A stretch of DNA of 64,000 bases from Paracoccus rhizosphaerae (GTDB taxonomy: Bacteria; Pseudomonadota; Alphaproteobacteria; Rhodobacterales; Rhodobacteraceae), in NCBI RefSeq assembly GCF_026162645.1, contig NZ_JAOTBE010000014.1, positions 1 through 64,000 of the forward strand. Direction: 5' to 3'. The notes beneath the pieces are model-generated. The model saw nothing but the letters and a program-made list of their open reading frames with translations. It was not told the DNA's origin and did no database searches. Of the stretch, positions 34,664 through 43,791 are shown in pieces. The position numbers and the translations under genes were made by a program. Numbering within the stretch: the first letter of the stretch is position 1; each line of letters begins with the position of its first letter.

Positions 34664-36057
34664 ACCAGCACGGCACCCGGATTCATGATGCCGAGGGGGT
34701 CGAGCGCCCCCTTTATGGCCCGCATCGCCGCCAGCCGGGCGGGATCGCCCCACCGCGCCAGGTCCGCGGCCTTGAGCCGCCCCACGCCATGTTCGGCCGA
34801 GAACGAGCCGCCGCGCGCGACGACCATCTCGTGGATCAGGTGGGACAGGTCCCGGCGGATGTCGTCATACTCTTCCCGGCGGCGGCCTTTGGCAGGGAAC
34901 AGGTTGTAGTGCAGGTTGCCGTCGCCCAGGTGGCCGAAGCAGTTGATCCGCATGTCACCGCGCGCGGCGATCGCCTCTCCGGCATCGGCGACGAAGTGCG
35001 CGACCTCTGACAAAGGCAGGCTGATGTCATGGCTGGCGATGGCGCCGACATGACGGTTGGCCAGCGGAATATGCTCGCGCAGCGCCCAAAGGTCGGCTGC
35101 TTGCTGCCCCGATTGCGCGATGACGCCGTCACGAACCAGCGCGGCCTCGGCACCGGCCGTGAACAGCCCCTCGAGCGCGGCATCGGCCGACAGGCCCGCA
35201 GGCAGCCCGACCTCGATCAGCACCAGCCAGTCGGGACGGCTGTCAAAGGGCTGGCGCATGTCGGGAAACGCCGCGTCCAGGAACCGCAACCCCTGCCCCG
35301 AGATCAGCTCGAACGCCGTGACGCCGCCGGCCATGCGCGCCTGCGCCAGGGCCAGAAGCGACAGGGCGGCGGCAGGACTGTCCACGACCATCATGGCCAC
35401 GCCGGTCTCGGCGGGGACCGGCGCCAGCACCAGCGATGCGGCCGTGATGATCCCCAACGTCCCTTCAGCCCCGATCAGCAGGTCGCGCAGGTCGTAACCG
35501 GTGTTGTCCTTGCGCAGCCGCTTGAGGTCGCGCATCACCTCGCCATTCGGCAGGACCGCCTCGACCCCCAGGCAGAGGGCGCGGGCATTGCCGTATCGCA
35601 GGACGTTGACGCCGCCGGCGTTCGTGGACAACACCCCTCCGATCTGGGCCGATCCCTGCGAGGCCAGTGACAGCGGGAACTGGCGGCCGACCGCCGCGGC
35701 CGCCTGCCGCGCCTCGTGCAGGGTGGCACCGGATTCGGCGATCAGCACCCCCTCCTCGGGCCAGACGTCGCGGATCGCGGTCATGCGTTCCAGCGACAGG
35801 ACAAGCGGTGCCGGACCGTCGGCGACAAGCTGCCCGCCGACAAGCCCCGTGCCGCCGCCGCGCGGAACGACGGGCACGCGTGCGGCTGCGCAGGCGCGGA
35901 TGACGGCCGCGCATTCATCGGCGTCGCGCGGCGCGGCGATCAGGCCTGCCAGTCCGCGGATGCGGCCCCGCGGCTCTTCGACATAGGCGGGAGCGGCATC
36001 CCTGAGGACGCCCTGCGGCAGTTGCGCGGCAAGGGCCGCATCGGCAGGATTGAGCAT
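34660..36057 (-). CDS. FAD-linked oxidase (glycolate oxidase GlcD / D-lactate dehydrogenase type)
   Basis: This 465-residue flavoprotein of the VAO/PCMH family has the FAD pyrophosphate loop [18 protein letters not shown] (about residues 69-86), the segment [20 protein letters not shown] and the C-terminal FAD-oxidase domain ending [16 protein letters not shown]. It oxidises a D-2-hydroxy acid; candidates are D-lactate, glycolate or D-2-hydroxyglutarate. The ATG at 36057 overlaps the stop of the acetyltransferase upstream (ATGA). Confidence 0.88.
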   Translation of the reverse strand: MLNPADAALAAQLPQGVLRDAAPAYVEEPRGRIRGLAGLIAAPRDADECAAVIRACAAARVPVVPRGGGTGLVGGQLVADGPAPLVLSLERMTAIRDVWPEEGVLIAESGATLHEARQAAAAVGRQFPLSLASQGSAQIGGVLSTNAGGVNVLRYGNARALCLGVEAVLPNGEVMRDLKRLRKDNTGYDLRDLLIGAEGTLGIITAASLVLAPVPAETGVAMMVVDSPAAALSLLALAQARMAGGVTAFELISGQGLRFLDAAFPDMRQPFDSRPDWLVLIEVGLPAGLSADAALEGLFTAGAEAALVRDGVIAQSGQQAADLWALREHIPLANRHVGAIASHDISLPLSEVAHFVADAGEAIAARGDMRINCFGHLGDGNLHYNLFPAKGRRREEYDDIRRDLSHLIHEMVVARGGSFSAEHGVGRLKAADLARWGDPARLAAMRAIKGALDPLGIMNPGAVLV

Positions 36058-36641
36058 CAGCGCACCTCGGTCTTGCCGCGGCGGTCGCTGCGGAGATTGG
36101 CGTAGAGCACATGGTTCCGCCAGCGCCCGTCGATCTGCAGATAGCTTTGGGCCACGCCCTCGTACTTGAAGCCCGACCTTTCCAGCACGCCGCGGGAAGC
36201 AGCATTCTCGGGCAGGCAGGCAGCCTCGATCCGCGACAGGTCGAGCGAGGTGAAGGCGTGGTGGACCAGCACGCCGATCGCCTCGCGCATGTAACCCTGC
36301 CGCGCATGGGCCTGCCCGATCCAGTATCCGATGGTCCCCGACTGCGCCGGGCCGCGGCGGATGTTGTCCAGCGTGATCGCCCCCAGCAGCACCCCGTCGC
36401 GGCGCAACAAGAACAACGGAAACGCCGTGCCTGCCTTGCAGGACCGGCCGGCCCAGTAGACGCGGTTGGTAAAGCTTTTCCGGGACAGGTGGTCCGGCGA
36501 CCAGACAGGTTCCCAAGGGGTCAGGAAGGCGCGGCTTTCGGATCGCAGCGCCGTCCAGGCGTTGAAGTCCGAATGCATGGGAAGGCGCAGCACAATCCGT
36601 TCGGCGTCTAGCCGAAAAGGACGGCGCCGCGCCAGGATCAC
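36057..36641 (-). CDS. GNAT acetyltransferase, RimJ/RimL type
   Basis: The 194-residue protein has the RimJ features SREFLTPWEP-like SRAFLTPWEPVW, GTIGYWIGQAHARQGYMREA (acetyl-CoA loop) and NAASRGVLERSGFKYEGVAQ. RimJ acetylates the N-terminus of ribosomal protein S5, but paralogues vary. It begins with GTG overlapping the peptidase stop (GTGA) and ends overlapping the oxidase start, so it sits inside a coupled chain of genes. Confidence 0.85.
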   Translation of the reverse strand: MILARRRPFRLDAERIVLRLPMHSDFNAWTALRSESRAFLTPWEPVWSPDHLSRKSFTNRVYWAGRSCKAGTAFPLFLLRRDGVLLGAITLDNIRRGPAQSGTIGYWIGQAHARQGYMREAIGVLVHHAFTSLDLSRIEAACLPENAASRGVLERSGFKYEGVAQSYLQIDGRWRNHVLYANLRSDRRGKTEVR

Positions 36642-37912
36642 GCGGCCAGCCTTTCCGCAAGCGCCTCGCGCGAGGGGGCGCGGTCGACCGGACCGTAAAG
36701 CGCCAGCGCCGGGCGCGCCTTCGCCAGAAGCGTCTCGGCATGGGCGCGGATGTCGGCGGCGGTGACGGCGGCGATCCGTTCGGCGACCTCGGCGGGGTCC
36801 GGCACGCGGCCCCAGATCGCCAGGCTGCGGGCCATTCGTTCGGCCTGGCCCGACGGGCTTTCCAGCCCCATCAGCAGGCCCGCGCGCAGTTGCGCCTTGG
36901 CGCGGGCGATCTCGGCCTCGGACATGTCCTCGGCGGCGCGCTTGATCTCGTCGATGGTCAGCGTCGCCAGGTCGTCCAGATCCTCGGCTCCGGTTCCGGC
37001 ATAGATGGTCAGCATCCCGGTATCGTCGTGAAAGCCCGACTGGGCGAAGATCGTGTAGCAGAGGCCCCGCTCTTCCCGGATCTTCTGGAACAGCCGTGAC
37101 GACATTCCCCCACCAAGCGCCGAGGAAAAGATCTGCGCGGCATAGAAATCCGGCGCCAGGTATCCCGGCCCCTCGAGCGCCAGCGCGAAATGTGCCTGCT
37201 CTAGCGGCTTGACCTTGCGCGCTTCAAGGCCCTGCCAGCGCGCGGTTTCCCGCCGCCCCTGGGCCACGGGTGTCATGTGACCCAGGACCTTTTCGGCCAG
37301 CCGGACGATCCGGTCGTGATCGACGGCCCCCGCCGCGGCGACGACCATCTGGCCGGGACCGTAATGCTCGGCCACGAAGCCCGCCAGGTCGGCGCGGCCG
37401 AAATGGCTGACACGCTCGGCCGGGCCCAGGATCGTGCGGCCCATCGGCTGGTCGGGATAGGCGGCCTCTTGCAGCCAGTCGAAGATGATATCGTCTGGCG
37501 TGTCCAGCGACTGGCCGATCTCTTGCAGGATCACGCCACGCTCGACCTCGATCTCCTTGGGGTCGAAGACCGGGTTCAGAACGATGTCGCTGATCACGTC
37601 GAAGGCCAGATCGACGTCATCTTCCAGGACACGCACGTAATAGGCCGTCGCATCGCGCGAGGTATAGGCGTTGATATATCCGCCCACGTCCTCGATCGCC
37701 TCGGCGATCTGCAATGCGCTTCGGGTTGCAGTGCCCTTGAAGGCCATGTGTTCCAGGAAATGGGCGATGCCGTTCTGCTCGGCCCGTTCGTCGCGCCCGC
37801 CGGCGCTGACCCAGATGCCGAGTGCTGCGGAATGCAGTCCCGGCATCTGGCGGGTGACAATGGACAGGCCGTTGGGAAGGGTCGTCAGGCGCGGCGTGGG
37901 GTCTTGGCTCAA
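36638..37912 (-). CDS. M16-family zinc peptidase (processing-peptidase-like)
   Basis: This 424-residue metallopeptidase has the inverted zinc site HFLEHMAFKGT (His-x-x-Glu-His, about 47-57) and the downstream Glu in ERGVILQEIGQS, as in mitochondrial processing peptidase beta and bacterial PqqL-like enzymes. The C-terminal M16 domain contains ALGGGMSSRLFQKIREERGL. The start is TTG overlapping the thrC stop (TTGA), supported by GGAGG five bases upstream. A thrC-M16 pairing is common in alphaproteobacteria. Confidence 0.9.
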   Translation of the reverse strand: MSQDPTPRLTTLPNGLSIVTRQMPGLHSAALGIWVSAGGRDERAEQNGIAHFLEHMAFKGTATRSALQIAEAIEDVGGYINAYTSRDATAYYVRVLEDDVDLAFDVISDIVLNPVFDPKEIEVERGVILQEIGQSLDTPDDIIFDWLQEAAYPDQPMGRTILGPAERVSHFGRADLAGFVAEHYGPGQMVVAAAGAVDHDRIVRLAEKVLGHMTPVAQGRRETARWQGLEARKVKPLEQAHFALALEGPGYLAPDFYAAQIFSSALGGGMSSRLFQKIREERGLCYTIFAQSGFHDDTGMLTIYAGTGAEDLDDLATLTIDEIKRAAEDMSEAEIARAKAQLRAGLLMGLESPSGQAERMARSLAIWGRVPDPAEVAERIAAVTAADIRAHAETLLAKARPALALYGPVDRAPSREALAERLAA

Positions 37913-39315
37913 TTGGTCCTCCGGTCGAGGATCAGCGACTTAAGCGCCTCCACGTCGTTTTCAACCCGCGTCACCCGCTCGGGCAGGTCGAAGAGGTCGG
38001 CCATGTGCGGTGGCAGTGCCGGACGGATTCCGGTTGCGCGTTCGACCGCATCCGGAAACTTGGCCGGATGCGCGGTGGCCAGCGTCACCATGGGCACCCC
38101 CGGCTCGATGTGACGCTGTGCGACGGCGACGCCCACGGCACTGTGCGGGCACAGCACCTCTCCGGTCCGGTCGCGCATGTCGCGGATCGTCTCCAGCGTC
38201 TCCTCCTCGGACACGCGGCCCGAGCGGAACTCTTCGCGCAGCACCTCCAGCGCCCCCTGGCTGATGGTGAAGCCGCCCTGCTTCAACTCGTCCATCAGCT
38301 GCCTGATGGCTCCGGCGTCGCGGTCATAGGCCAGGAACAGCGCCCGCTCGAAATTCGAGCTGACCTGGATGTCCATCGACGGGCTGATCGACGGCTCGAC
38401 CCGATCGGTGCGGTATTCGCCCTGGGTCAGCGCCCGGTGCAGGATGTCGTTCTGGTTCGTCGCGACGATCAGGCGGCGGATCGGCAGGCCCATGCGCCGC
38501 GCGATGCTGCCAGCGAAGATGTCGCCGAAATTGCCTGTCGGCACACAGAAATCCGTCTGCCGCATGCCAAGCGACGCGCAGGCGGTGAAGTAATAGACGA
38601 TCTGCGCCACCACGCGTGCCCAATTGATGCTGTTCACGCCGGCCAGGCCGACGCTGTCGCGGAAGCCGTGGTCGTTGAACAGGTCCTTCAGCCGCGCCTG
38701 GCAGTCGTCGAAATGCCCCGTCACCGCCAGCGCATGGACATTGGCTGCGGGGGGCGTGGTCATCTGCCGGCGCTGCACGTCGCTGACGCGGCCGTGCGGG
38801 TACATGATGAAGACGTCCACGTTGTCGATGCCACGGAAAGCCTCGATCGCGGCCGACCCGGTATCGCCCGAGGTGGCGCCGACGATGGTGATCCGCTGTC
38901 CCGACCGCGTCAGCGCAATCTGGAACAGCTGCGCGATCAGCTGCATCGCGAAGTCCTTGAAGGCCAGGGTGGGCCCGTGGAACAGCTCCAGCAGGTGGTG
39001 GCCGGGGGCCAGCTGCACCAGCGGCGCGCGGGCGTCGTGGCTGATCCGCGCATAGGCCCGGTCGATGGCGCCGCGCAGTTCATCGTTGCTGAAGCTGTCG
39101 CCGCGCAGTTCATCGTTGCTGAAGCTGTCGCCGGTGAAGGGGCGCACGACGCGGAAGGCGACCTCTTCGTAGGTCATGCCGTCGAGGTCGGACAGTCCTT
39201 CGAAGACGGGGATCGTCTCGGGCAGATAGAGCCCTCCGTCCCGCGCCAGCCCCGACAGCATGGCCTGTTCGAAATCCAGAACCGGGGCCTGGCCCCGCGT
39301 CGAGACGTAACGCAT
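37909..39315 (-). CDS. thrC: Threonine synthase, with an internal 10-residue tandem duplication
   Basis: This 468-residue PLP enzyme converts O-phosphohomoserine to threonine. The PLP Lys120 sits in HGPTLAFKDFAMQL, and the phosphate loop GATSGDTGSAAIEAF is intact. Residues 62-71 and 72-81 are the same ten residues (GDSFSNDELR), from an exact 30-bp repeat. The repeat lies in a surface helix region before the PLP site and keeps the frame. The protein may remain active. It overlaps the M16 peptidase gene by four bases and starts 11 bases after SURF1. Confidence 0.93.
   Translation of the reverse strand: MRYVSTRGQAPVLDFEQAMLSGLARDGGLYLPETIPVFEGLSDLDGMTYEEVAFRVVRPFTGDSFSNDELRGDSFSNDELRGAIDRAYARISHDARAPLVQLAPGHHLLELFHGPTLAFKDFAMQLIAQLFQIALTRSGQRITIVGATSGDTGSAAIEAFRGIDNVDVFIMYPHGRVSDVQRRQMTTPPAANVHALAVTGHFDDCQARLKDLFNDHGFRDSVGLAGVNSINWARVVAQIVYYFTACASLGMRQTDFCVPTGNFGDIFAGSIARRMGLPIRRLIVATNQNDILHRALTQGEYRTDRVEPSISPSMDIQVSSNFERALFLAYDRDAGAIRQLMDELKQGGFTISQGALEVLREEFRSGRVSEEETLETIRDMRDRTGEVLCPHSAVGVAVAQRHIEPGVPMVTLATAHPAKFPDAVERATGIRPALPPHMADLFDLPERVTRVENDVEALKSLILDRRTN
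39071..39130. repeat. Perfect 30-bp tandem duplication inside thrC
   Basis: The two units, 39071-39100 and 39101-39130, are identical in all 30 bases. The unit is a multiple of three, so ten codons were added. Exact identity indicates a recent event or an assembly artefact. Confidence 0.97.
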
Positions 39316-39325
39316 CGGTCTTCCT

Positions 39326-39997
39326 TCAGTAGCTGCGCTGCCTGATACGCCAGATCAGCGCCAGTGTCATCACCGCCCAGGTGGCCGCGATAAGGAACCA
39401 TTGGACGGCATAGGACAAGTGGTTGTTGGGGATGCCCTCGACCGCGACAGGGACCGGCTCGGCCCCCTGGTTGTCGCCGGTGATGAAGCTGGCCACGACC
39501 AGCACGGGCTGCGTGTCCAGCGTCCGGGCCATGGCGTCGACGTCGCGGGCGAACCAGATGTTCTCGTCCAGGTTCGGCGCAGGGGTCGAACTGCTGGCGT
39601 CCTGCGGCCAGTGCAGGTTGCCCCGCACCTGCAGGCGGACCGGCGGTCGCGCGACGTGGCGCAGCTCTTGCGGGACGAAGCCCCGGTCCAGAAGGATCGC
39701 CCGGCCGTCATCCGTCACGAACCGTGAGACGACCTGATAGCCCGCGCCCTGGTCGCGGTCGTGGGACAGCACGTCGATTTCCTGGCCGGTCGTGGTGCCG
39801 GTGACGGTCACCGGCAGGTACTTCATCGACGGATCAACCTCTGCCGGCAGCGGGACGGGCTCTGCGTCGATCCCTGCCCTGATCTCGTCCAGCATCGATT
39901 CCTTCCAGGCCAGCCGGTCCAGCTGCCACAAGCCCAGCTGGATCAGGATGGCGCAGCCGACGATGCCGAGGATCAGGGGGAACAGATAGCGGCGCAT
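39326..39997 (-). CDS. SURF1 family cytochrome oxidase assembly protein
   Basis: The 223-residue protein has a transmembrane helix at each end (about 3-20 and 196-215) and a periplasmic middle, the SURF1 topology. Motifs include LGLWQLDRLAWKESML (the QLxRxxWK family feature) and GRAILLDRGFVPQE. SURF1 proteins deliver heme a to cytochrome c oxidase subunit I. It lies downstream of ctaE but beyond a terminator-like hairpin, and 10 bases upstream of thrC. Confidence 0.92.
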   Translation of the reverse strand: MRRYLFPLILGIVGCAILIQLGLWQLDRLAWKESMLDEIRAGIDAEPVPLPAEVDPSMKYLPVTVTGTTTGQEIDVLSHDRDQGAGYQVVSRFVTDDGRAILLDRGFVPQELRHVARPPVRLQVRGNLHWPQDASSSTPAPNLDENIWFARDVDAMARTLDTQPVLVVASFITGDNQGAEPVPVAVEGIPNNHLSYAVQWFLIAATWAVMTLALIWRIRQRSY

Positions 39998-40019
39998 GGG
40001 AACGCTCCGGGTGGCAATG

Positions 40020-40048
40020 AAAAACGCGCGGAGGTGACCCCCCGCGCG
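40020..40048 (-). terminator. Rho-independent terminator after ctaE
   Basis: On the minus strand CGCGCGG and CCGCGCG form a 7-bp stem around 10 bases and are followed by TTTTT. It lies between ctaE (ends 40072) and SURF1 (starts 39997), so most transcripts of the oxidase operon should stop here. Confidence 0.7.
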
Positions 40049-40071
40049 CCCTTGGTCTTCCGTCGGGGTGG

Positions 40072-40899
40072 TCAGCTGCCCCAGACGTAGATGACAGCAA
40101 ACAGGACCAGCCAGATCACGTCGACGAAGTGCCAGTACCAGGCCGCGGCCTCGAAGCCGACATGTTGGTCGCGGGTCATCTGGCCGCGGCTGAAGCGCAG
40201 CAGGCAGACGGCCAGGAAGATCGTGCCGATGATCACGTGCAGGCCGTGGAAGCCGGTGGCGATGTAGAAGGCCGAGGCGTAGGCCGTGTCGGCCAGGCCG
40301 AAGGCGGCGTGGCTGTATTCATAGGCCTGCAGGCCGGTGAATGCGATGCCCAGGACGACCGCAATGGCCAGGCCGTTGATCGCAACCTTGCGGTCGCCTT
40401 CATGCGCCCAGGCATGGTGGGCCCAGGTGACGGCCACGCCCGACAGCAGCAGGATCAGCGTGTTAATGAACGGCAGGTGCCAAGGGTCGAAAGTCACGAT
40501 CCCTTCCGGCGGCCAGACGCCGTCGACGATGGGGCTTTCCTCGCCCATCGGATACATGGCGTGCTTGATGAAGTTCCAGAACAACGTGACGAACAGCATC
40601 GCCTCGGACATCACGAAGAGGATGAAGCCGTATTGCAGGCCGAGGCGCACGACCGGGGTATGATCGCCGGCCTCTGCCTCGCGGACGATGTCGGCCCACC
40701 AGGCAAAGCTGACATAGGTGGTCGCGACCAGGCCGATTGCGAACATCCAGGGGCCCGTGATGGGGGCGCCCATCAGCGTCACTTCGCCCGTCATCCAGGC
40801 CACGGCGCCGAACAGCATGACGAAGACCGACACGGCCGCCAGGAACGGCCAGACCGAGGCCGGAAGAATATGATAGTCGTGGTTCTTAGCGTGCGCCAT
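40072..40899 (-). CDS. ctaE: Cytochrome c oxidase subunit III
   Basis: This 275-residue seven-helix membrane protein is subunit III of an aa3-type oxidase. Family features are [33 protein letters not shown] with the conserved Glu, and the C-terminal [14 protein letters not shown] and [18 protein letters not shown]. It supports proton uptake and stability of the catalytic subunit. It is the last gene of the ctaC-ctaB-ORF-ctaG-ctaE cluster. Confidence 0.97.
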   Translation of the reverse strand: MAHAKNHDYHILPASVWPFLAAVSVFVMLFGAVAWMTGEVTLMGAPITGPWMFAIGLVATTYVSFAWWADIVREAEAGDHTPVVRLGLQYGFILFVMSEAMLFVTLFWNFIKHAMYPMGEESPIVDGVWPPEGIVTFDPWHLPFINTLILLLSGVAVTWAHHAWAHEGDRKVAINGLAIAVVLGIAFTGLQAYEYSHAAFGLADTAYASAFYIATGFHGLHVIIGTIFLAVCLLRFSRGQMTRDQHVGFEAAAWYWHFVDVIWLVLFAVIYVWGS

Positions 40900-40931
40900 G
40901 GCGGATCCCCGTCGGCTCCCTCGAATTCGTC

Positions 40932-41504
40932 TCAGTTGATGGTGTCGGCCGTGCCGGTGTCAAGCGCGGCCTGCCGCGGCTCGGTCTTGTGGAAGGTGTA
41001 GGACAGCGTGATATCGCGCACGAAATCAGCGTCCCGATCGGTGACCAGATCGGGGTCGACAAAGAAGCTGACCGGCATCTCGACCCGCTCACCCGGCTGC
41101 AGCGTCTGTTCGGTGAAGCAGAAGCATTCGACCTTGATGAAATAATACCCCGCCACCTCGGGGGCGACGTTGTAGCTGGCCGTTCCGGTGATCGGCACGT
41201 CGGAATTGTTGATCGCCTCGTAGAAGGCCAGCCCGTTCTCGCCGATCTTCAGGTCCATGCGGGTCTGCATCGGCCGGAACGTCCATTCCAGGTTGTCGTC
41301 GGTGTTGGCGTCGAAGCGCACGCGCACGACCTCGTCCAGGACCTCGTCCGAGGCGGAGTCCGAGACCTGCGTCGTCCCGCCGAAGCCTGTCACGCTGCAG
41401 AACCAGTTGTAGAACGGCACCGCCGCCCAGGCCAGCGCGCCCATGGTCACGACGACGCCCAGCAGCATGGCGACGGTGCGGCCCTCGGGGCTCAGGCGCT
41501 TCAT
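40932..41504 (-). CDS. ctaG: Cytochrome c oxidase assembly protein CtaG (Cox11 type)
   Basis: The 190-residue protein has a single N-terminal transmembrane helix and a periplasmic copper-binding domain with [16 protein letters not shown], the CFCF copper motif of Cox11. It delivers copper to the CuB centre of subunit I. The ATG overlaps the stop of the small membrane ORF before it (ATGA). Position and motif are unambiguous. Confidence 0.96.
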   Translation of the reverse strand: MKRLSPEGRTVAMLLGVVVTMGALAWAAVPFYNWFCSVTGFGGTTQVSDSASDEVLDEVVRVRFDANTDDNLEWTFRPMQTRMDLKIGENGLAFYEAINNSDVPITGTASYNVAPEVAGYYFIKVECFCFTEQTLQPGERVEMPVSFFVDPDLVTDRDADFVRDITLSYTFHKTEPRQAALDTGTADTIN

Positions 41505-41704
41505 GGCGTGACCTGCGGGGCGGGTTCGATCGGCGTCAGAGACACGCGGGGCTGATGGTCGAACGCCTCGACCAGGCCGCCCTGGCGGACCTTGACGACC
41601 GTCAACGCGAAGACCAGCGCCACGAAGGCCAAGAGCACGATGCCGAGCCCCATGTTGCGGGACCGACGGCGACCATGCAGCTCATGTTCGGCGTGAAGTG
41701 ACAT
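41501..41704 (-). CDS. Small single-helix protein of the cytochrome oxidase operon
   Basis: The 67-residue product has a basic N-terminus ([13 protein letters not shown]), one transmembrane helix (about residues 18-38) and a periplasmic tail ending [17 protein letters not shown]. It overlaps both neighbours by four bases (ATGA at each end), so it is translated with ctaB and ctaG. Short ORFs occur at this place in related cta operons (CoxF-like). A role in oxidase assembly is an inference from position. Confidence 0.85.
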   Translation of the reverse strand: MSLHAEHELHGRRRSRNMGLGIVLLAFVALVFALTVVKVRQGGLVEAFDHQPRVSLTPIEPAPQVTP

Positions 41705-42621
41705 CACCAACCTCCCATCCAGCCCTGAACCAGCAGGGCGAGGAAATGCAGGAACAGATAATAGAGCGACAGCTTGAAGACGCGCTTTTCGACCGCGTAG
41801 CCATCTGCGACGGCCTCGTCCTCGGCCCGGCGCAGGATCTGCCAGCCGCCGTGGATGAAGGCCGCGTTCAGCACCACCGCCACCGCCATGTAGAGCGGCC
41901 CGCCGACCGAGGTCAGCCCCAGCCAGATCGCGAAGGGCGCCAGGACCAGCGTGTAAGCGAAGATGTGGATGCGGGTGCTGCGGCGGCCATGCGTCACCGT
42001 CAGCATCGGCACTCCGGCCCGGTGATAATCCTCTTTCATGAACAGCGCCAGCGCCCAGAAATGCGGCGGCGTCCAGAAGAATATCAGCGCGAACATCAGC
42101 GCCGATTCGATGCCGATGCCGCCCGTCGCGCAGGCCCATCCGATCATCGGAGGAAAGGCCCCGGCCGCACCGCCGATGACGATGTTCTGCGGCGTCCAGC
42201 GCTTGAGCCAAACGGTATAGATCACCGCATAGAAGAAGATCGTGAAGGCCAGGAAGCCCGCCGCGAACCAGTTGGCCACCAAGCCCAGCATCATGACCGA
42301 GATCAGGCCCAGCACGATGCCCAGCCCCAGTGCCTCGTTGCCCTGCACGCGGCCCGAAGGGATGGGGCGGCCCTGGGTGCGGTTCATGATCGCGTCGATG
42401 TCGCGGTCGTACCACATGTTCAGGGCGCCGGACGCGCCGCCGCCAAGTGCTATGAACAGGATCGAGCAGAAGCCGATGAAGGGATGCACGTCCACCGGCG
42501 CCACCCACAGGCCCACGAAGGCCGTGAAGACGACAAGCGACATCACCCGCGGCTTGAGCAGGGCGACATAGTCGCCGAACTCGGCCTCGGGCGCGGTGTC
42601 ATATGCGTTGATGTCGGTCAT
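41704..42621 (-). CDS. ctaB: Protoheme IX farnesyltransferase (heme O synthase)
   Basis: This 305-residue UbiA-family membrane prenyltransferase attaches a farnesyl group to heme B on the way to heme A. Motifs are [20 protein letters not shown] (with N-x-x-x-D-x-x-x-D) and the second aspartate-containing site after the middle helices. The opening [19 protein letters not shown] is typical. The ATG at 42621 is preferred to a longer reading into the ctaC spacer. Confidence 0.95.
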   Translation of the reverse strand: MTDINAYDTAPEAEFGDYVALLKPRVMSLVVFTAFVGLWVAPVDVHPFIGFCSILFIALGGGASGALNMWYDRDIDAIMNRTQGRPIPSGRVQGNEALGLGIVLGLISVMMLGLVANWFAAGFLAFTIFFYAVIYTVWLKRWTPQNIVIGGAAGAFPPMIGWACATGGIGIESALMFALIFFWTPPHFWALALFMKEDYHRAGVPMLTVTHGRRSTRIHIFAYTLVLAPFAIWLGLTSVGGPLYMAVAVVLNAAFIHGGWQILRRAEDEAVADGYAVEKRVFKLSLYYLFLHFLALLVQGWMGGW

Positions 42622-42685
42622 CGCACCTTCGTTCGGTTGGCCTGGATCGCGCCGGCCGGCGGCAGGCGCGATCTGGGGATCTTGG

Positions 42686-43591
42686 TTATTCAGCGCGGGC
42701 CAGATCCACCTCGGCGGCGGGGTCCAGGCTGGCGGTCGCGGCCTCGGGCTCGCCCAAGGTGCCGCCCTGCTCGGCGATCCAGGCGGCATAGACCTCGGGG
42801 GTGACGGCCTTCACGACGATCGGCATGTAGGCGTGGTTGATGCCGCAAAGCTCGCTGCACTGGCCGAAATAGACGCCTTCCTGTTCGACATTGAACCAGG
42901 CTTGGGCGATGCGGCCGGGAACGGCGTCCTGCTTCACGGCGAAGGCCGGGATGGTCCAGGAATGGATCACGTCGCTGGCGGTCACCTGCAGCAGGACGGT
43001 CTGGCCCACCGGCACGACGACGGCGGTGTCAGTCGCAAGCAGGTATTCGTCCTCGGAATAGCCGTATTCCGCCAGCTCTTCCTTGGGCAGCAGCAGCGAA
43101 TCGAACGCCACGCCGTTTTCGGGATATTCATAAGACCAGTACCACTGGTGGCCGGTCGCCTTGATCACGATGTCGGGGTCGGGCGGCATCTCCTGGCTGC
43201 GGAACAGGATCGGCAGCGAGAACGCACCGATGCCCACCAGGATCAGCACCGGGCCCAAGGTCCAGCCGATCTCCAGCACGGTGTTGTGGGTGAACTTCGC
43301 TGGCACCGGGTTCGAGCGGGCGTTGAAGCGGAAGATCACGATCAGGATCAGGACGCAGACCAGCACCGTGACGGCGGTGATCAGAAGCAGCACGTAATGG
43401 TCCAGCCACTGCTGGTCGCGCGCCAGTTCGGTCGACGCCGGCTGGAAGCCGGTCGAGCCGTTGATCGGCTTTCCGATAATGGGCAGTTCGCCCAGCACAT
43501 CCTGCGCCAGCGCAGTTCCGGCCAACATGCCCGCAGATGCGAACCCCGTAGCTGCCGCGACTGCACGGCGAATCATCGCTCTTGCCATCAT
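42686..43591 (-). CDS. ctaC: Cytochrome c oxidase subunit II precursor
   Basis: The 301-residue protein has a signal peptide (ends GTALAQ, residue 30), two transmembrane helices and a periplasmic cupredoxin domain. The CuA ligands are visible as [15 protein letters not shown]: Cys245, Cys249, His253 and Met256. HSWTIPAF supplies the other His. It receives electrons from cytochrome c. The MMARAM start at 43591 is chosen by resemblance to Paracoccus CtaC; an upstream ATG at 43621 is possible. It heads the operon, divergent from tldD. Confidence 0.95.
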   Translation of the reverse strand: MMARAMIRRAVAAATGFASAGMLAGTALAQDVLGELPIIGKPINGSTGFQPASTELARDQQWLDHYVLLLITAVTVLVCVLILIVIFRFNARSNPVPAKFTHNTVLEIGWTLGPVLILVGIGAFSLPILFRSQEMPPDPDIVIKATGHQWYWSYEYPENGVAFDSLLLPKEELAEYGYSEDEYLLATDTAVVVPVGQTVLLQVTASDVIHSWTIPAFAVKQDAVPGRIAQAWFNVEQEGVYFGQCSELCGINHAYMPIVVKAVTPEVYAAWIAEQGGTLGEPEAATASLDPAAEVDLARAE

Positions 43592-43791
43592 TCCATCCCG
43601 TTGCGTTGGCCCGACCGTCATGGCCGCAAGGGCCGCCGCAGGCTGCCCCTTTTCCTTTCACAGTGACCGCTCTATGACCATATCTCGCCCTTACGGGCAA
43701 GACATACCTACAGCAAATCCCGCCGAAGGGGGAACGCGACCCGCTGCCGCGCCCGTCCGATCCGGGTCCCCTCCCCCGCAAGGAGCCTCGC

